A stretch of 64,000 nucleotides of DNA from Arthrobacter jinronghuae (GCF_025244825.1 NZ_CP104263.1:744001-808000); one strand, 5' to 3'. Shown: positions 12,101 to 20,275, counted from the first letter of the stretch. Translations and numbers: made by a program. Notes: generated by a model not told the origin, from the letters alone.

Positions 12101-12505
12101 GAGGAATCGTGGCGCGGCTGGCTCCAGCTGTCCAATCTGTTGGCTTTCAAGCCTTGGGGAATGACGATCGGATCCGTCTCCTCCAGCGTTTCCGCGGGCG
12201 ACATGAACGCGAAAGCCGCCCAGGAGGAAGCCGCGCAGGTCGTGGGTAGCGAATGGCAGGAGCTCCTCGCCGACGCCACCGAGGCGGAGAAGGCGGTCGT
12301 GCTGCGCCTCGCGGAGATGGGGTTGCCACAACTGCCGGAGCTCGGCTACGAGCTTGAAGGCTACGTGGCTGATCTCGCCTGGCCGGAATTCCAGGTGGCG
12401 CTGGCTTACGACGACGAATCACGCGGGATGTTTGAGTCCGCTGGCTGGACAACCACAACCGACGTGGACGACATCCAGGAACTTCTGAAGACGATGGGGG
12501 CTTGA
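6140..12505 (+). CDS. Giant DEAD/DEAH helicase with DUF1998, zinc clusters and Vsr-like nuclease fold (DrmA-DrmB/DruE-like), 2121 aa
   Basis: A superfamily 2 helicase core is present. Walker A (TGTGSGKTEAFLYP) lies near residue 113, the DEFH box near 242, SAT near 298, and motif VI (YVQRVGRAGR) near 1086-1095, with a very long insert between the two lobes. Several CxxC pairs (CRHCG, CPAC, CTVC, CPKCG with CLRC, CSYCG) are likely zinc sites. Residues about 1614-1673 match the DUF1998/MrfA zinc-binding domain (PGGTGY followed by CSC...CHHC). Around 1777-1805, TRPDFLL followed by AIYTDGYAFH and a later K-R-D-R-L stretch resembles the Vsr/DUF559 branch of the restriction endonuclease fold. DISARM keeps the helicase (DrmA) and DUF1998 (DrmB) in separate genes, whereas Druantia DruE fuses them. 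It starts directly after the methylase stop and is one base from the next gene. Confidence 0.88.
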   Translation: MSELLPTSQSQDLRSGLSDFLATTFALTDPGAQSAIQDFLSNPEKGLFKGPYVRLRLPFESAAPGWRDCLDWYQGFEPYGHQARAFQRLSSKALTPAGSGSRYRRPEPTLITTGTGSGKTEAFLYPILDHVLRAKKDGTTGVKALILYPMNALANDQAKRLADVLTKYPELSGVTAGLYTGQKDTPRTKVSPDGLINDRGVFHEDPPDILLTNYKMLDMLLLRHDDAPLWAKSAQSLQYVVLDEFHTYDGAQGTDVAMLLRRLGLTLKSYWPDDLTNTPNGLTEVDRARPLGRATPVATSATLGSGGDPQTMLDFAETVFGEAFPPEAVITESRLSAEDWAGLGSGKAENRSMQAISLNIGVTNTAVASLREKGADVEAVVEPVLKALFETPPDDLLDAVRTHPLTGALLANATDAVALSTLAEAVFPAQVANRALPTGAVEEFLSHVIALLSHVRARSGMKALTVETHFWIREMSRVDSAVDTVPKFRWADDGIDQSETMFLPALYCRHCGRHGWGALLAPTGMDLELDDSKVRESRLVNNPRFRTFISAAEEADAVEFNKDGAERIQGLHWLHTTNRSLSKTPPADDSADLLQGRIIPVLMLAGQDADDQSKQDVCPACLAKEGIAFMGSAISTMLSVTISNLFGAQGLHEAEKKALVFTDSVQDAAHKAGYVQSRSHTMTLRTALRRALGDDIRTLTEVVEAAISGASMPADRYQLIAPEYADRKEFVPFWRPGSPPSARTTARKYVRRRLQFDAILELGLQSRTGRTLELTGAVAVETDAGSPTRMLTVAGKAWESAQHQTMLGEAAPTPEQLLQWVRGTVERVRLQGGIYHDWLKNYIAKDGRRWQIWGGRPKGQGMPAFPAGRSAPTFPRIGKADATAENFDSVTSTASWYARWTSRCLGVPTADSAYLAKALILALAEDDVLGTSRTESGADIYWLDADKILVSPPAADELKNKQHVLACTVCRAVTPGSRTVCEQLDGAPCTLVRCPGKLERIEGAPENFYRTLYSSQESKRVVAKEHTSLLDDATRIAYETQFKSGSDNPQAPNVLVATPTLEMGIDIGDLSCVMLASLPTSVASYVQRVGRAGRLTGNSLVLAFVQGRGEHLPKLNEPLSVINGVVQPPATYLDAEEILARQYVAHIADRFARDSGRRHPREAIHALGSVEPGSYLGDIIQEATTNADAYLQEFLSQFGDSLSEASRNRLTAWATEHDDGEPSDLARHLVRAAGQWKADIQELEARRKTIDAVMPELQKAADDAERLGDASSDAPQALRTAKATLRMIGGQLMELRGDYWISVLEAYGIFPNYTLLDDSVCLDVGLSWKDADTQEFETDTVTYSRGASVALSEFAPGATFYAQGMEILIDAVDLGPQQSNVMQWQVCPKCGWINKEAAASKPVESCLRCKTTAIADMGQILNVVLMKKVSAEIRRDEAAINDRRDNRVRERFTIAAAADIDEQHLQKRWFIDGLDFGAEYLNRIDIRWLNTGRTASNGGVRLIAGDEVKAPMFRLCSYCGQLDQAAKENKPTEHRFWCKYRKQEQESIREVVLARELSTQGVVLHLPPEVTFGDDFSIPSLQAAILLGLQKVLGGAPDHLGVLRINDALSGGDRPALLLHDKVPGGTGYLAEFGDPERVWQLLNAAWETLRDCSCRSEERLACHHCLLPHAEPWQVDKVARATAERILRQLLLVGTDDGETTPSFDAWTVTEDVPVQDTSSESFLEKRFRKVWMDRLKDVGAHVKVTPGALADTITFKIPGQPFRWQLIPQVDVAGTRPDFLLQGPADPNFPVLAIYTDGYAFHASPEHNRIADDAEKRDRLRHTTDLSAAVIPWAITWNDVTSFEAGSDAPVSMPGWVNENLNAQLMTRYPVDAGIMNQLGRDAVSMLWEWVNRPDPEAWQKFSELVPLMLSQPERVPADRDAVYIHAKDVAQGSLAPILPGDTQAWTYRAGVLAFTAAGSPSDPASITVGLCLDDRDHSLTGSGHEESWRGWLQLSNLLAFKPWGMTIGSVSSSVSAGDMNAKAAQEEAAQVVGSEWQELLADATEAEKAVVLRLAEMGLPQLPELGYELEGYVADLAWPEFQVALAYDDESRGMFESAGWTTTTDVDDIQELLKTMGA

Positions 12506-12506
12506 A

Positions 12507-14747
12507 ATGGCGTTGGTGACCTGGATTAAGCAGAAGGACAAGATAGACGGGGCCATGAAGGCCAAGGTCTATTCGTTCTTCGAAAAACTGCAGAAGGACG
12601 ACACCTCTCCCGGCCTGCACATTGAACCGATGCAGAACCCGGCGGATCCCCGGGTTCGTACCGGAAGGATCGATCAGAAATTTCGGGCGGTGCTGTTCAA
12701 GGTTTTCCTGGATACTATTCCGCACTACTTCTACTACGGCGCGTGGCCGCACGATCAGGCTATCGAAATTGCCCGCTCAAGCGTTCTCAACGTCAACTCG
12801 GCCAACGGTGTGCTGGAAGTGTTGCGCAAGTCTGCACCGGCCAATACAGCTGAGCCCGCAAGGGCGAAAACGCCGCCTGTGCCGCCTAAACCTGAGATCG
12901 AATCCGCCCCGGTCACCGTGCCTGCGGAGGTTTGGGTCAACCCGCTGGCGCAGTCCGGGACCGAAGCGGCGGATCTGGTTTCCCGCCTCGGCCTGGATGA
13001 GGAGCTTGTCCAAGCCGCATACGCAGCCCCCTCTGATGACCGTCTGATCGACCTCCTCGGGGACGCCCCGGACTGGCAGGCCACTGCGCTGCTGGAGCTC
13101 GCGGCCGGCATGTCCATGGCCGAGGTCGAAGACAAGCTCGCGCTGAATCAGTTTGTTGTGGACCCGCAGGCGACCGAAGAAGAGAAGATCAAGCAGGCGC
13201 TGGAGCATCCCGCCACCAAGATGCAATTCACCTTCATCGGTGAGGACTCCGAGGAACTGCGCAGGGTCATTGAAGGCGGAGACTTCGATGCCTGGCGGAC
13301 CTTCCTCCACCCGGAGCAGCGGATTTATGCAGAGCGTCATTACAACGGCTCCTTCCGTCTGTCGGGCGGGGCTGGGACTGGCAAGACGGTGGTGCTCCTG
13401 CACCGTGCCCGCATGCTGGCCAAGTCCGAACCCAGCTCCAGGGTTGTGCTGACCACCTACACCACCACGCTTGCCGAGTCCCTGAACAATGGGTTGTCGA
13501 GGCTGGATAACGAACTGCGCCGTGCCGAGAAGCCGGGGGAGAGCGGTGTCCTGATAGCGGGTGTGGATTCGTTGGTGTCCAGGGTCCTCCACCCAGCAAC
13601 CGATGCTGAAAAACGGCAGGCCATGAAGGGCCTGTTTGGCATGGAACTCCCTGCGCCGAGCAACCTTATCGGCACGGATCCCAGCGCCAAGCAATGGGAA
13701 TATGCCCTGGCGAGTGTGGACCACGGGTTGGAGCCTGAGCTGGCAAACGCCACTTTCCTGCAGCAGGAGTACGAGACGGTCGTTCTGCCGAACTTGATCA
13801 CGGCCAAAGACGACTATTTGAAGATCCCCCGCGCCGGGAGAGGAACAGCCCTGAACCGTGCAAAGCGGCTGGCAGTTTGGAAACTCATCGAAGAATACCG
13901 GTACCACAACCGCATTGAGATGCACGCTACCTATGTGGAAATGGCGCATTTGGCTGCCTGCGTCCTCCGCCAGCGGGGGGACGGCAATCGCGTTGCTGAC
14001 CATGTACTGATCGACGAGGCCCAGGACCTCCACGCTGGCCACTGGCTCTTCCTGCGGGAACTGGTGAAGAAAGGCCCGGATGACCTCTTCATCGCGGAGG
14101 ACTCCCACCAGCGCATTTACGGGCAGAAGGTTCCGCTTTCGCGCTTCGGAATTGGAATTGTGGGTCGTTCCCGGCGTCTCACATTGAATTACCGAACCAC
14201 CCAGCAAAACCTCGCGTACGCCGTCGGACTCCTAAAGGGAGCGCCGGTGACAGATATCGAAGGTGAGCAGGAATCGGTCAGCGGCTATACCTCCTCGCGG
14301 GTTGGCCCAACACCGCTGGAGCAGGCGGCCCCGACCTCCGTCGCAGAACTAGACAACCTTGCAGCGACGTTGAAGACCTGGCAAGAAGACCGTGTTGATC
14401 TGGGGAACGTTGGCATCCTCGTGCGCTACAACAATCAGGTCGCCAAGGTCATCAGCGGTCTCGACGAACGGGGGATGCGCGCCCGGAACGTTGACGCGTC
14501 AGATCCCGCCGGCGCACCGATGGTGATGACCATGCATCGTTCCAAAGGCATGGAGTTCACCCGGGTAGTTCTCTACGGCCTCTCTGCCGACTCATTGCCT
14601 GCCTCCTACAAGAAGCTGGCGCCTGCGGAACAGGCCGATGCCCTGCTGCGGGAAAGGTCGCTTCTGTACGTGGCTGCCACCCGTGCACGGGATGGTTTGG
14701 TCGTATCGTGGAGCGGGAAGCCGCTGGAGCTGCTCGGGGCCGTTTAA
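12507..14747 (+). CDS. UvrD/Rep-type superfamily 1 helicase with RelE-like N-terminal domain, 746 aa
   Basis: The helicase core is complete. Walker A (GGAGTGKTVVL) has its lysine near residue 293, the Walker B/motif II IDEAQD is at about 502-507, motif V is near 674 (TMHRSKGMEFTRVV) and motif VI near 720 (YVAATRARDG). The first 110 residues end in a pattern (RTGRIDQKFRAVLF, then YYGAWPHDQAIEIA) that recalls the RelE/ParE fold and its G-x-H-D-E-A-Y signature. In other UvrD-like proteins such a domain is an N-terminal fusion and not a free toxin. ATG lies one base after the TGA of the giant helicase, making it the fourth gene of the operon. A role in processing or unwinding invading DNA is inferred from context only. 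Confidence 0.85.
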   Translation: MALVTWIKQKDKIDGAMKAKVYSFFEKLQKDDTSPGLHIEPMQNPADPRVRTGRIDQKFRAVLFKVFLDTIPHYFYYGAWPHDQAIEIARSSVLNVNSANGVLEVLRKSAPANTAEPARAKTPPVPPKPEIESAPVTVPAEVWVNPLAQSGTEAADLVSRLGLDEELVQAAYAAPSDDRLIDLLGDAPDWQATALLELAAGMSMAEVEDKLALNQFVVDPQATEEEKIKQALEHPATKMQFTFIGEDSEELRRVIEGGDFDAWRTFLHPEQRIYAERHYNGSFRLSGGAGTGKTVVLLHRARMLAKSEPSSRVVLTTYTTTLAESLNNGLSRLDNELRRAEKPGESGVLIAGVDSLVSRVLHPATDAEKRQAMKGLFGMELPAPSNLIGTDPSAKQWEYALASVDHGLEPELANATFLQQEYETVVLPNLITAKDDYLKIPRAGRGTALNRAKRLAVWKLIEEYRYHNRIEMHATYVEMAHLAACVLRQRGDGNRVADHVLIDEAQDLHAGHWLFLRELVKKGPDDLFIAEDSHQRIYGQKVPLSRFGIGIVGRSRRLTLNYRTTQQNLAYAVGLLKGAPVTDIEGEQESVSGYTSSRVGPTPLEQAAPTSVAELDNLAATLKTWQEDRVDLGNVGILVRYNNQVAKVISGLDERGMRARNVDASDPAGAPMVMTMHRSKGMEFTRVVLYGLSADSLPASYKKLAPAEQADALLRERSLLYVAATRARDGLVVSWSGKPLELLGAV

Positions 14748-14781
14748 AGGCTCCTGCTCGCGGACGCCGAGACCAAGAAAC

Positions 14782-14815
14782 GGCGGCGACCCTTGGATAG
14801 GATCGCCGCCAAATC
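14782..14815 (+). terminator. Hairpin terminator of the defence operon
   Basis: The arms GGCGGCGA and TCGCCGCC form a perfect 8-bp stem at 14782-14789 and 14803-14810 with a 13-base loop, followed by AAATCTT. It lies 35 bases after the UvrD-type gene and before the convergent HNH gene. The T-run is weak. Confidence 0.5.
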
Positions 14816-14922
14816 TTATGGTTATGACAACATTTTAGGTCCGGTAATTGCCAGCAGCCTCTTATCTCGACCTTCCCACCGGTGCCAATGGAGACGGCTT
14901 GGCGACCGCCTCGAATGACTGC

Positions 14923-16470
14923 TCAAGACCAGTGTTTGCGGAACTGTGGGTCCTTATTGCCCATGACTAAGTGGGTGAGGCTCAAACCCAGCTCTTCGAA
15001 CAGTTCCTTTGATGCTTGGTTCTTTTCAAGTCCTGTTTGAAGGGTTTTCAACCCTGGCTTGTCTCCCCAAGGTGCCGTCCAGATCGGGTGGTTTACTAGT
15101 CGATCTATTCCTTCTTGGAATAGCTTCCACTGATTCTCATCGAATTCATCGTCCATGAGGTTTTTTTCGGCGGAACGGCACGCTATATGGAACCATAGCT
15201 CGCGGATCAGCTTCGAAATATAGGCCAATGACCCCTGGTATACCATTCGACGGCCTCGTTCAGACTCTTGGGGTGTCCTATTAGAGCCTTCAGGTACGTC
15301 AAAGGCGAGGTCGCTGAAGCGGTTAAGGCAGGCGATAATATTTTCTGCCTCCCGGTCCCGAGCGGCCTGCGCATCGTTACCTTTGGAGCGCTGAGGATCC
15401 TTAATAAGGAGCCCCTCAATGATCTTTGTCTTGAGTGCCTGCTCGGTGATTTCAATGGATTCACGAGGGCCAGACGGCTTTTTGACGTAATTGGTTATGC
15501 GCAGCCCCTCATCGCCGAGAATCCCTTGGACCAACGCGCCATGCAGGGCCTGCTTTCCCCGCGTTCGTTCAGTGTTGGGAAGCCAGTCAATAAAACCCTT
15601 TTCCGAGATATCAGTGGATCCGACGGACTTCTCGTATTCTTGAAACTTGTTCTGCCACTCATCAGACATCTTGCCAGCCAGCTCAAATGGTGACAACGGC
15701 AGCTTCTTTATCTTGGCTTGAATTGAATTAACAAGCTCATTGGCGGCCGAGCTTGACAGGTTCAGGTAAACCTTTGCGGTGACAGAATCGCGCCCCGCCA
15801 TCCATGTCGCAATAGTCTTGTGCTGCCCGTCGAACATTAGGAGCCGGGTGGGTCGCTCTAAAGCTTCCGTCTCAGTTCTGCAGCTGGGAGGCTCATGAAG
15901 AGGGTTCCGCTGAAGGTCCCCATAAATCGCCCAAGCATGCTCAGGGCGGATAGCTCTGGGTTGGCAATCATCATCGTTGAATATCGCTTCACGGGGCAGG
16001 CTGACGAATATGTACTCAAACTCTTTCTGTGGAGTTTTTTCTGCAAAAATAGGGCACTCTTGAGTGTCACCATTAGGCAGTTCTATGGTTGCATTTTGTC
16101 CGCTTCGAGAGATCACTACTGACGCCGGATTTATGTCGAAGTGTTTGAGGTATCCGTCATATTTCAATCGTCTCTTATTTGCATATGAAACGAGGCGCAG
16201 ATAGGGGCGAACATCCATTGTCCTCGCAGCCCGCTTGGCGCTGTTGCATGGCGAGTGTGCAAGGTTCAGGTTCGCCAAATCTGTTGGTCCACCTTCTGAT
16301 TCAGGGATCTCGTGGTCAGCTACGATTGTGTCCGAAGCGCGATTGAGTGTGCCTTGGCACAGCCAGCAGAACCCGGAGCTCTTAGCCCACAACAAGTCCA
16401 AAATGCCTTCTTGCTCTTCGAGCGGCAGTTTCTTCTTCATGGATTTGGACATGGTTATTCCGGCGCTCAT
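14923..16470 (-). CDS. HNH nuclease - DGQHR (DndB/ParB-like) fusion protein, about 515 aa
   Basis: Two domains are visible (numbering from the ATG at 16476). Residues 37-81 form an HNH nuclease: CWLC, then ADHEIP with the catalytic His-Glu, then LANLNLAHSPCN and a final SAKR. Residues about 150-330 contain FDGQHKTIATW (DGQHK at 216-220), the signature of DGQHR-domain proteins related to ParB and DndB. The rest is helical and unassigned. The start at 16470 is preferred because GGGGG lies 6 bases upstream; ATG at 16476 and 16452 are alternatives. The gene is clearly less GC-rich than its neighbours, uses many AT-ending codons and converges on the helicase-methylase operon. This suggests a separately acquired defence gene. 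Which DNA it cleaves and what the DGQHR part senses cannot be read from the sequence. Confidence 0.82.
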   Translation of the reverse strand: MSAGITMSKSMKKKLPLEEQEGILDLLWAKSSGFCWLCQGTLNRASDTIVADHEIPESEGGPTDLANLNLAHSPCNSAKRAARTMDVRPYLRLVSYANKRRLKYDGYLKHFDINPASVVISRSGQNATIELPNGDTQECPIFAEKTPQKEFEYIFVSLPREAIFNDDDCQPRAIRPEHAWAIYGDLQRNPLHEPPSCRTETEALERPTRLLMFDGQHKTIATWMAGRDSVTAKVYLNLSSSAANELVNSIQAKIKKLPLSPFELAGKMSDEWQNKFQEYEKSVGSTDISEKGFIDWLPNTERTRGKQALHGALVQGILGDEGLRITNYVKKPSGPRESIEITEQALKTKIIEGLLIKDPQRSKGNDAQAARDREAENIIACLNRFSDLAFDVPEGSNRTPQESERGRRMVYQGSLAYISKLIRELWFHIACRSAEKNLMDDEFDENQWKLFQEGIDRLVNHPIWTAPWGDKPGLKTLQTGLEKNQASKELFEELGLSLTHLVMGNKDPQFRKHWS

Positions 16471-16786
16471 GAGCATCCCCCAGTTTATTGGATCTTCTAT
16501 TTTGGTATTCTACAACTTCGTTCTGTCCATCCGGGAACTCGAGGTCCCTGCGGTTGGGTCCGCTCGCTCGGCAAGTGTCGATACCCCTTCGCGATTTGGG
16601 ACTGCCCCAGAAGATGAGGCTGCGATCTTGGCGGTCTAGGGGGTGCAGACAGTACGGAGCGTTGTGCGAGCCGTATTGAGGAAATGCATGCCTAGATTAC
16701 GAGCGATCCCGCAAAGGTGCCCCGATTCGGCCCCCGCCCCTCCGTCTGCAAGGATGCTGGTAAGTCTGCTGATAAAGGAGCATCCC
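16471..16786. other. Intergenic region between the HNH-DGQHR gene and arcA
   Basis: These 316 bases carry the divergent promoters of the two flanking genes. The half nearest the HNH gene (to about 16520) is A/T-rich. The arcA end holds the Shine-Dalgarno AAAGGAG at 16774-16780. I see no convincing small gene or strong -35/-10 pair. Confidence 0.4.
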
Positions 16787-18049
16787 ATGCCTTCCCCCGC
16801 CTCCACCCCGAACGCCGCCACCTACGGGGTGCACTCGGAGGTCGGCAAACTGCGCAAGGTCCTGGTCTGCGCCCCGGGCCTTGCCCACGAACGGCTCACC
16901 CCCACGAACCGGGAAGACCTGCTCTTCGACGACGTGATGTGGGTGGAGAACGCCCAGCGCGACCACGCCGACTTCGTCACCAAGATGGAGAACCACGGCG
17001 TGGACGTCGTGGAGCTGCACGATCTGCTGGGCTCCACCATGGACCTGCCCGAGGCCCGGGCCTGGCTGCTGGACCGGAAAATCGTCGCCAACCGGGTCGG
17101 GCTGGGACTGGTGTCCGGCACCCGGGCGTTCCTGGATTCGCTCACCGGCGCGGACCTGGCTCGCTACCTCATCGGCGGGCTCGCGACGTCGGACCTTCCC
17201 GCCGATTACCGCACCGATTACATCGCCCTGGCACGGGAATCCTCGGGCCGGCCCGAGTACCTGCTGCCGCCGCTGCCCAACACCCTCTACACCCGGGACA
17301 CCACCTGCTGGGTCGGCGGCGGACTGACGCTGAACCCCTTGTACTGGCCGGCACGCCACGACGAGACCCTGCTGATGCAGGCCATCTATAAGTTCCATCC
17401 CGAGTATGCGGCGTCGACCGTCTGGTGGGGTGACGGGGAACAGGACTGGGGCCAGGCCTACCTGGAAGGCGGGGACGTGATGCCGGTGGGCAACGGCACC
17501 GTGCTGATCGGCATGGGGGAGCGGACCTCCCGCCAGGCCATCACCCAGCTCGCGCAGTCGCTGTTCGCTGCCGAGGCCGCCGAGCGGATCGTCGTGGCAG
17601 GCATGCCCAAGCTGCGCGCCGCGATGCACCTGGACACGGTGTTCACTTTCGCCGACCGGGACCTGGCCACCATCCATCCGGCCATCGTGGACGGCATCCA
17701 CGCCTTCACCATCCACCCCTCGGACCGCAGCCCCGGCCTGGAGGTGCGGGACCACCGCGACCGCCGCTTCGTTGACGTGGTGGCCGAATCCATGGGCTAC
17801 AAAAAGCTGCGCCTGGTGGAGACCGCCGGCGACTACTCCGCCTCCGAGCGGCAGCAGTGGGACAGTGCGAACAACGCCGTCGCGCTGGAACCGGGCGTGG
17901 TGTTCACCTATGACCGCAACACCCAGACCAACGCGGCACTGCGGAACGCCGGCGTCGAAGTGATCCCGATTGCCGGGGCCGAACTCGGCCGCGGCCGCGG
18001 CGGCGGACACTGCATGACCTGCCCGATCATCCGGGATGGCCTGGACTAA
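16787..18049 (+). CDS. arcA: Arginine deiminase
   Basis: The enzyme hydrolyses L-arginine to citrulline and ammonia, the first step of the arginine deiminase pathway. The 420-residue length fits the family. Recognised parts are KVLVCAPG near the N-terminus, [18 protein letters not shown] (guanidinium-binding region), [10 protein letters not shown], and the C-terminal [10 protein letters not shown], whose Cys409 is the expected nucleophile. ATG 16787 is chosen because AAAGGAG sits 6 bases upstream and the protein then begins MPSPAST; a longer upstream extension has no homology-like content. A related antiporter gene follows after a gap holding a broken gene, and a degenerate second copy of arcA lies beyond that. 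Ornithine carbamoyltransferase and carbamate kinase are not in the window, so the complete pathway is not shown here. Confidence 0.95.
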   Translation: MPSPASTPNAATYGVHSEVGKLRKVLVCAPGLAHERLTPTNREDLLFDDVMWVENAQRDHADFVTKMENHGVDVVELHDLLGSTMDLPEARAWLLDRKIVANRVGLGLVSGTRAFLDSLTGADLARYLIGGLATSDLPADYRTDYIALARESSGRPEYLLPPLPNTLYTRDTTCWVGGGLTLNPLYWPARHDETLLMQAIYKFHPEYAASTVWWGDGEQDWGQAYLEGGDVMPVGNGTVLIGMGERTSRQAITQLAQSLFAAEAAERIVVAGMPKLRAAMHLDTVFTFADRDLATIHPAIVDGIHAFTIHPSDRSPGLEVRDHRDRRFVDVVAESMGYKKLRLVETAGDYSASERQQWDSANNAVALEPGVVFTYDRNTQTNAALRNAGVEVIPIAGAELGRGRGGGHCMTCPIIRDGLD

Positions 18050-18080
18050 CGACGACGGCGCGGGGCCGGCTGGCATGTGA

Positions 18081-18221
18081 CCGCGGCCCAGCCACGGTTT
18101 CGACGTGGACTCCAGCGAACGCACCGCCTTTGACGGGTACATGCCTTTCCACTGCAGGGACCCCCTCGGCTACTGTCTCGAGGTGCTGGCCGCCGATTCG
18201 GACCCTGCCGTCTCCCTCTGA
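18081..18221 (+). pseudogene. Remnant of a glyoxalase/VOC-family gene (C-terminal end only)
   Basis: After an in-frame stop, the frame ending at TGA 18219-18221 reads HGFDVDSSERTAFDG, then MPFHCRDPLGYCLEVLAA. The second part matches the C-terminal strand of VOC proteins (typically F-R-D-P-D-G-N-x-x-E-V). No start codon or N-terminal half is present, so this is a broken relic between arcA and the antiporter. Identification rests on one short motif. Confidence 0.45.
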
Positions 18222-18334
18222 GAGGATTGTGGTGAGCCGCTGACGGAGGAGCCTCCGCAGGAAGCGGTCCGTCCCTCCACAGATGTCTAAGCGGTGTTGC
18301 CTCAGTGGCCGCAACATCCGATTGGAAAAGAACC

Positions 18335-19783
18335 GTGTCTAATGCGCCTGCTTCAGGGGACAAAGCCCCAGCAGCCAAACTCTCCCTGCTGACCCTCACC
18401 ACTGTGGTGATCGGGTCCATGGTCGGGGCCGGGGTGTTTTCCCTGCCCCAGCGCTTCGCCGAGGAAACCGGGGTGTGGGGTGCGCTGGTCGCCTGGCTGA
18501 TTGCGGGTTCCGGCATGCTGATGCTGGCTTTCGTGTTCCAGCGGTTGTCCATGCGCAAACCAGCGCTTGATGCGGGGGTCTTCGCCTACGCTAAGGCCGG
18601 CTTCGGAAACTACGTGGGGTTCTTCTCCGCAGCGGGTTACTGGGCCAGTGCCTGTGTTGGAAACGTCACCTACTGGGTGCTCACCATGTCCACGCTGGGA
18701 GCCCTGTTTCCGCAGCTGGGCGCAGGGGACACCCTCCTCGCCGTCGTGCTGTCCTCGGCCGGGCTGTGGGGATTCTTCTTCCTGATCAGGCGCGGGATCA
18801 AAGAAGCCACGGCCATTAACCGGATAGTCACGATCGCCAAGGTTGTTCCCATCCTGGTCTTCGTGCTGTTTGCTGTCTTCCTGTTCGACCCCGCCGTCTT
18901 CGCGGGAAACCTTACCGGTGGGGACTATACGGGGCCGCTGTTCGAGCAGGTCAGCAACACGATGCTGGTGACGGTCTTCGTTTTCCTCGGTGTCGAAGGT
19001 GCCAGTGTGTATTCGCGCCATGCCCGACGGCGGGAGGACGTTGGCCGGGCCACCGTCCTCGGATTTCTGAGCGTCTTTGCCATCTTTGCCTCGGTCACGA
19101 TCGTTTCCTACGGCGTCCTGCCGATGGAACAGCTCGCCGAGCTGCGCCAACCATCCATGGCGGGTGTCCTGGAAGCGGGAGTGGGGACCTGGGGGGTGGT
19201 GTTCGTCAGCGCAGGCCTGATCATTTCGGTGATGGGGGCCTACCTGGCTTGGAGCCTGATGGCAGCGGAGGTCCTGTACGTGGCCGCCACGGAGAAGGAC
19301 ATGCCGCGGTTCCTGTCCCGGGTCAGCGAGGACGATGTCCCGGTCAACGCCCTGCTGCTGAGCACCCTGCTCAGCCAGCTGGTAATGGTCATCACCTACT
19401 TCTCCGGTGACGCCTTCGACTTCGCACTGGACATGACCGCGGTCCTGACGTTGTTTTCCCTCCTTTTCGCGGCCCTCTACGCCCTCAAACTCGGTTGGAG
19501 CGGGGAAACGTATGAAGGAGCCCCGAGCCGCACCCGGCGGGGCGACCTGGTCATTGCCGTCATTGCCACCATTTATTCAGTGTTCCTGGTCTATGCCGCC
19601 GGGCTGCCCCTGGTGCTGCTTTCGATGATCTTCTACGCCCCCGCCACCGTCCTGTTCGTGATTGCCCGCCGTGAACAGGGGCAGCGCGTTTTCCGGGGAG
19701 GGGAGCTTGTTCTTTTCCTCATTACTTTGGCAGGAGCCGTTGCAGGCGTGCTCGCCCTGACCCGGGGCTGGATAGAGCTCTGA
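18335..19783 (+). CDS. arcD: APC-family basic amino-acid antiporter (arginine/ornithine type)
   Basis: This 482-residue integral membrane protein has about 12 hydrophobic segments. Its N-terminal signature ([19 protein letters not shown]) is that of the basic amino acid/polyamine antiporter branch of the APC superfamily. Placed downstream of arginine deiminase, it most likely exchanges arginine for ornithine, as ArcD-type carriers do; the substrate is inferred from context. GTG 18335 is chosen because GGAAAAG lies 4 bases before it; a GTG at 18305 lacks a ribosome binding site. The charged cytosolic loop [14 protein letters not shown] is typical of this branch. It is separated from arcA by 285 bases containing a gene remnant, so it may have its own promoter. 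Confidence 0.85.
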   Translation: MSNAPASGDKAPAAKLSLLTLTTVVIGSMVGAGVFSLPQRFAEETGVWGALVAWLIAGSGMLMLAFVFQRLSMRKPALDAGVFAYAKAGFGNYVGFFSAAGYWASACVGNVTYWVLTMSTLGALFPQLGAGDTLLAVVLSSAGLWGFFFLIRRGIKEATAINRIVTIAKVVPILVFVLFAVFLFDPAVFAGNLTGGDYTGPLFEQVSNTMLVTVFVFLGVEGASVYSRHARRREDVGRATVLGFLSVFAIFASVTIVSYGVLPMEQLAELRQPSMAGVLEAGVGTWGVVFVSAGLIISVMGAYLAWSLMAAEVLYVAATEKDMPRFLSRVSEDDVPVNALLLSTLLSQLVMVITYFSGDAFDFALDMTAVLTLFSLLFAALYALKLGWSGETYEGAPSRTRRGDLVIAVIATIYSVFLVYAAGLPLVLLSMIFYAPATVLFVIARREQGQRVFRGGELVLFLITLAGAVAGVLALTRGWIEL

Positions 19784-19803
19784 GCAGAGGGCGTGCCGCG
19801 TCC

Positions 19804-20228
19804 TGCGGTATGCACCCGGAGGTGGGCACGCTGCGCAAGGTTCTGGTCTGTGCCCCGGGTCTGACCCACGAACGGCTCACGCCGACAAACCGTGAAGACC
19901 TGCTGGGCCCGAACCGGGTACCTGCTGCCGCCGCTATGAATCTTCTACTGGCCGGCCCGGCACGACGTAATCCTGCTGATGCAGGCCATCTATCTGTTCC
20001 ATCCGGCCTCCGAACGCCAGCAGTGCGACAGCGCGAACAACGCAGTCGCCCTGGAACCCGGCGTGGTGTTCACCTATGACCGCAACACCCAGACCAATGC
20101 GGCGCTGCGGAACGTCGGCGTCGAGGTCATCCCGATTGTCGGGGCCGAACTCGGTCGCGGCCGCGGCGGTGGGCACTTCATGACCTGCCCGATCATCCGG
20201 GATGGCCTGGATTAACGACGACGGCGCG
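19804..20228 (+). pseudogene. arcA: Decayed, internally deleted second copy of arginine deiminase
   Basis: Four blocks match the intact arcA in order: about 19804-19903 (to 16823-16923), 19904-19935 (to 17245-17277), 19943-20004 (to 17340-17400) and 20005-20228 (to 17838-18062). The segments between them are deleted and the frame is broken. Similarity continues past the stop codon into TAACGACGACGGCGCG, so this was a DNA-level duplication and not a conserved domain. The codon equivalent to catalytic Cys409 is TTC (Phe) at 20177-20179. The 3' fragment keeps an open frame from 19979 (78 codons) but cannot be an active deiminase. Confidence 0.9.
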
Positions 20229-20275
20229 TGGCGGGCGGGATGGTCACCACCAGCTCGCCGGCGGCGCCCATGGGT

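Noticed and set aside
1..16470. Assignment of the island to BREX
   Set aside because: The methylase is PglX-like, but no PglZ alkaline phosphatase, BrxC ATPase or Lon-like gene is visible.
19784..20230. Insertion sequence as the cause of the broken arcA copy
   Set aside because: No transposase fragment, terminal inverted repeats or target-site duplication are seen; internal deletions explain the structure.
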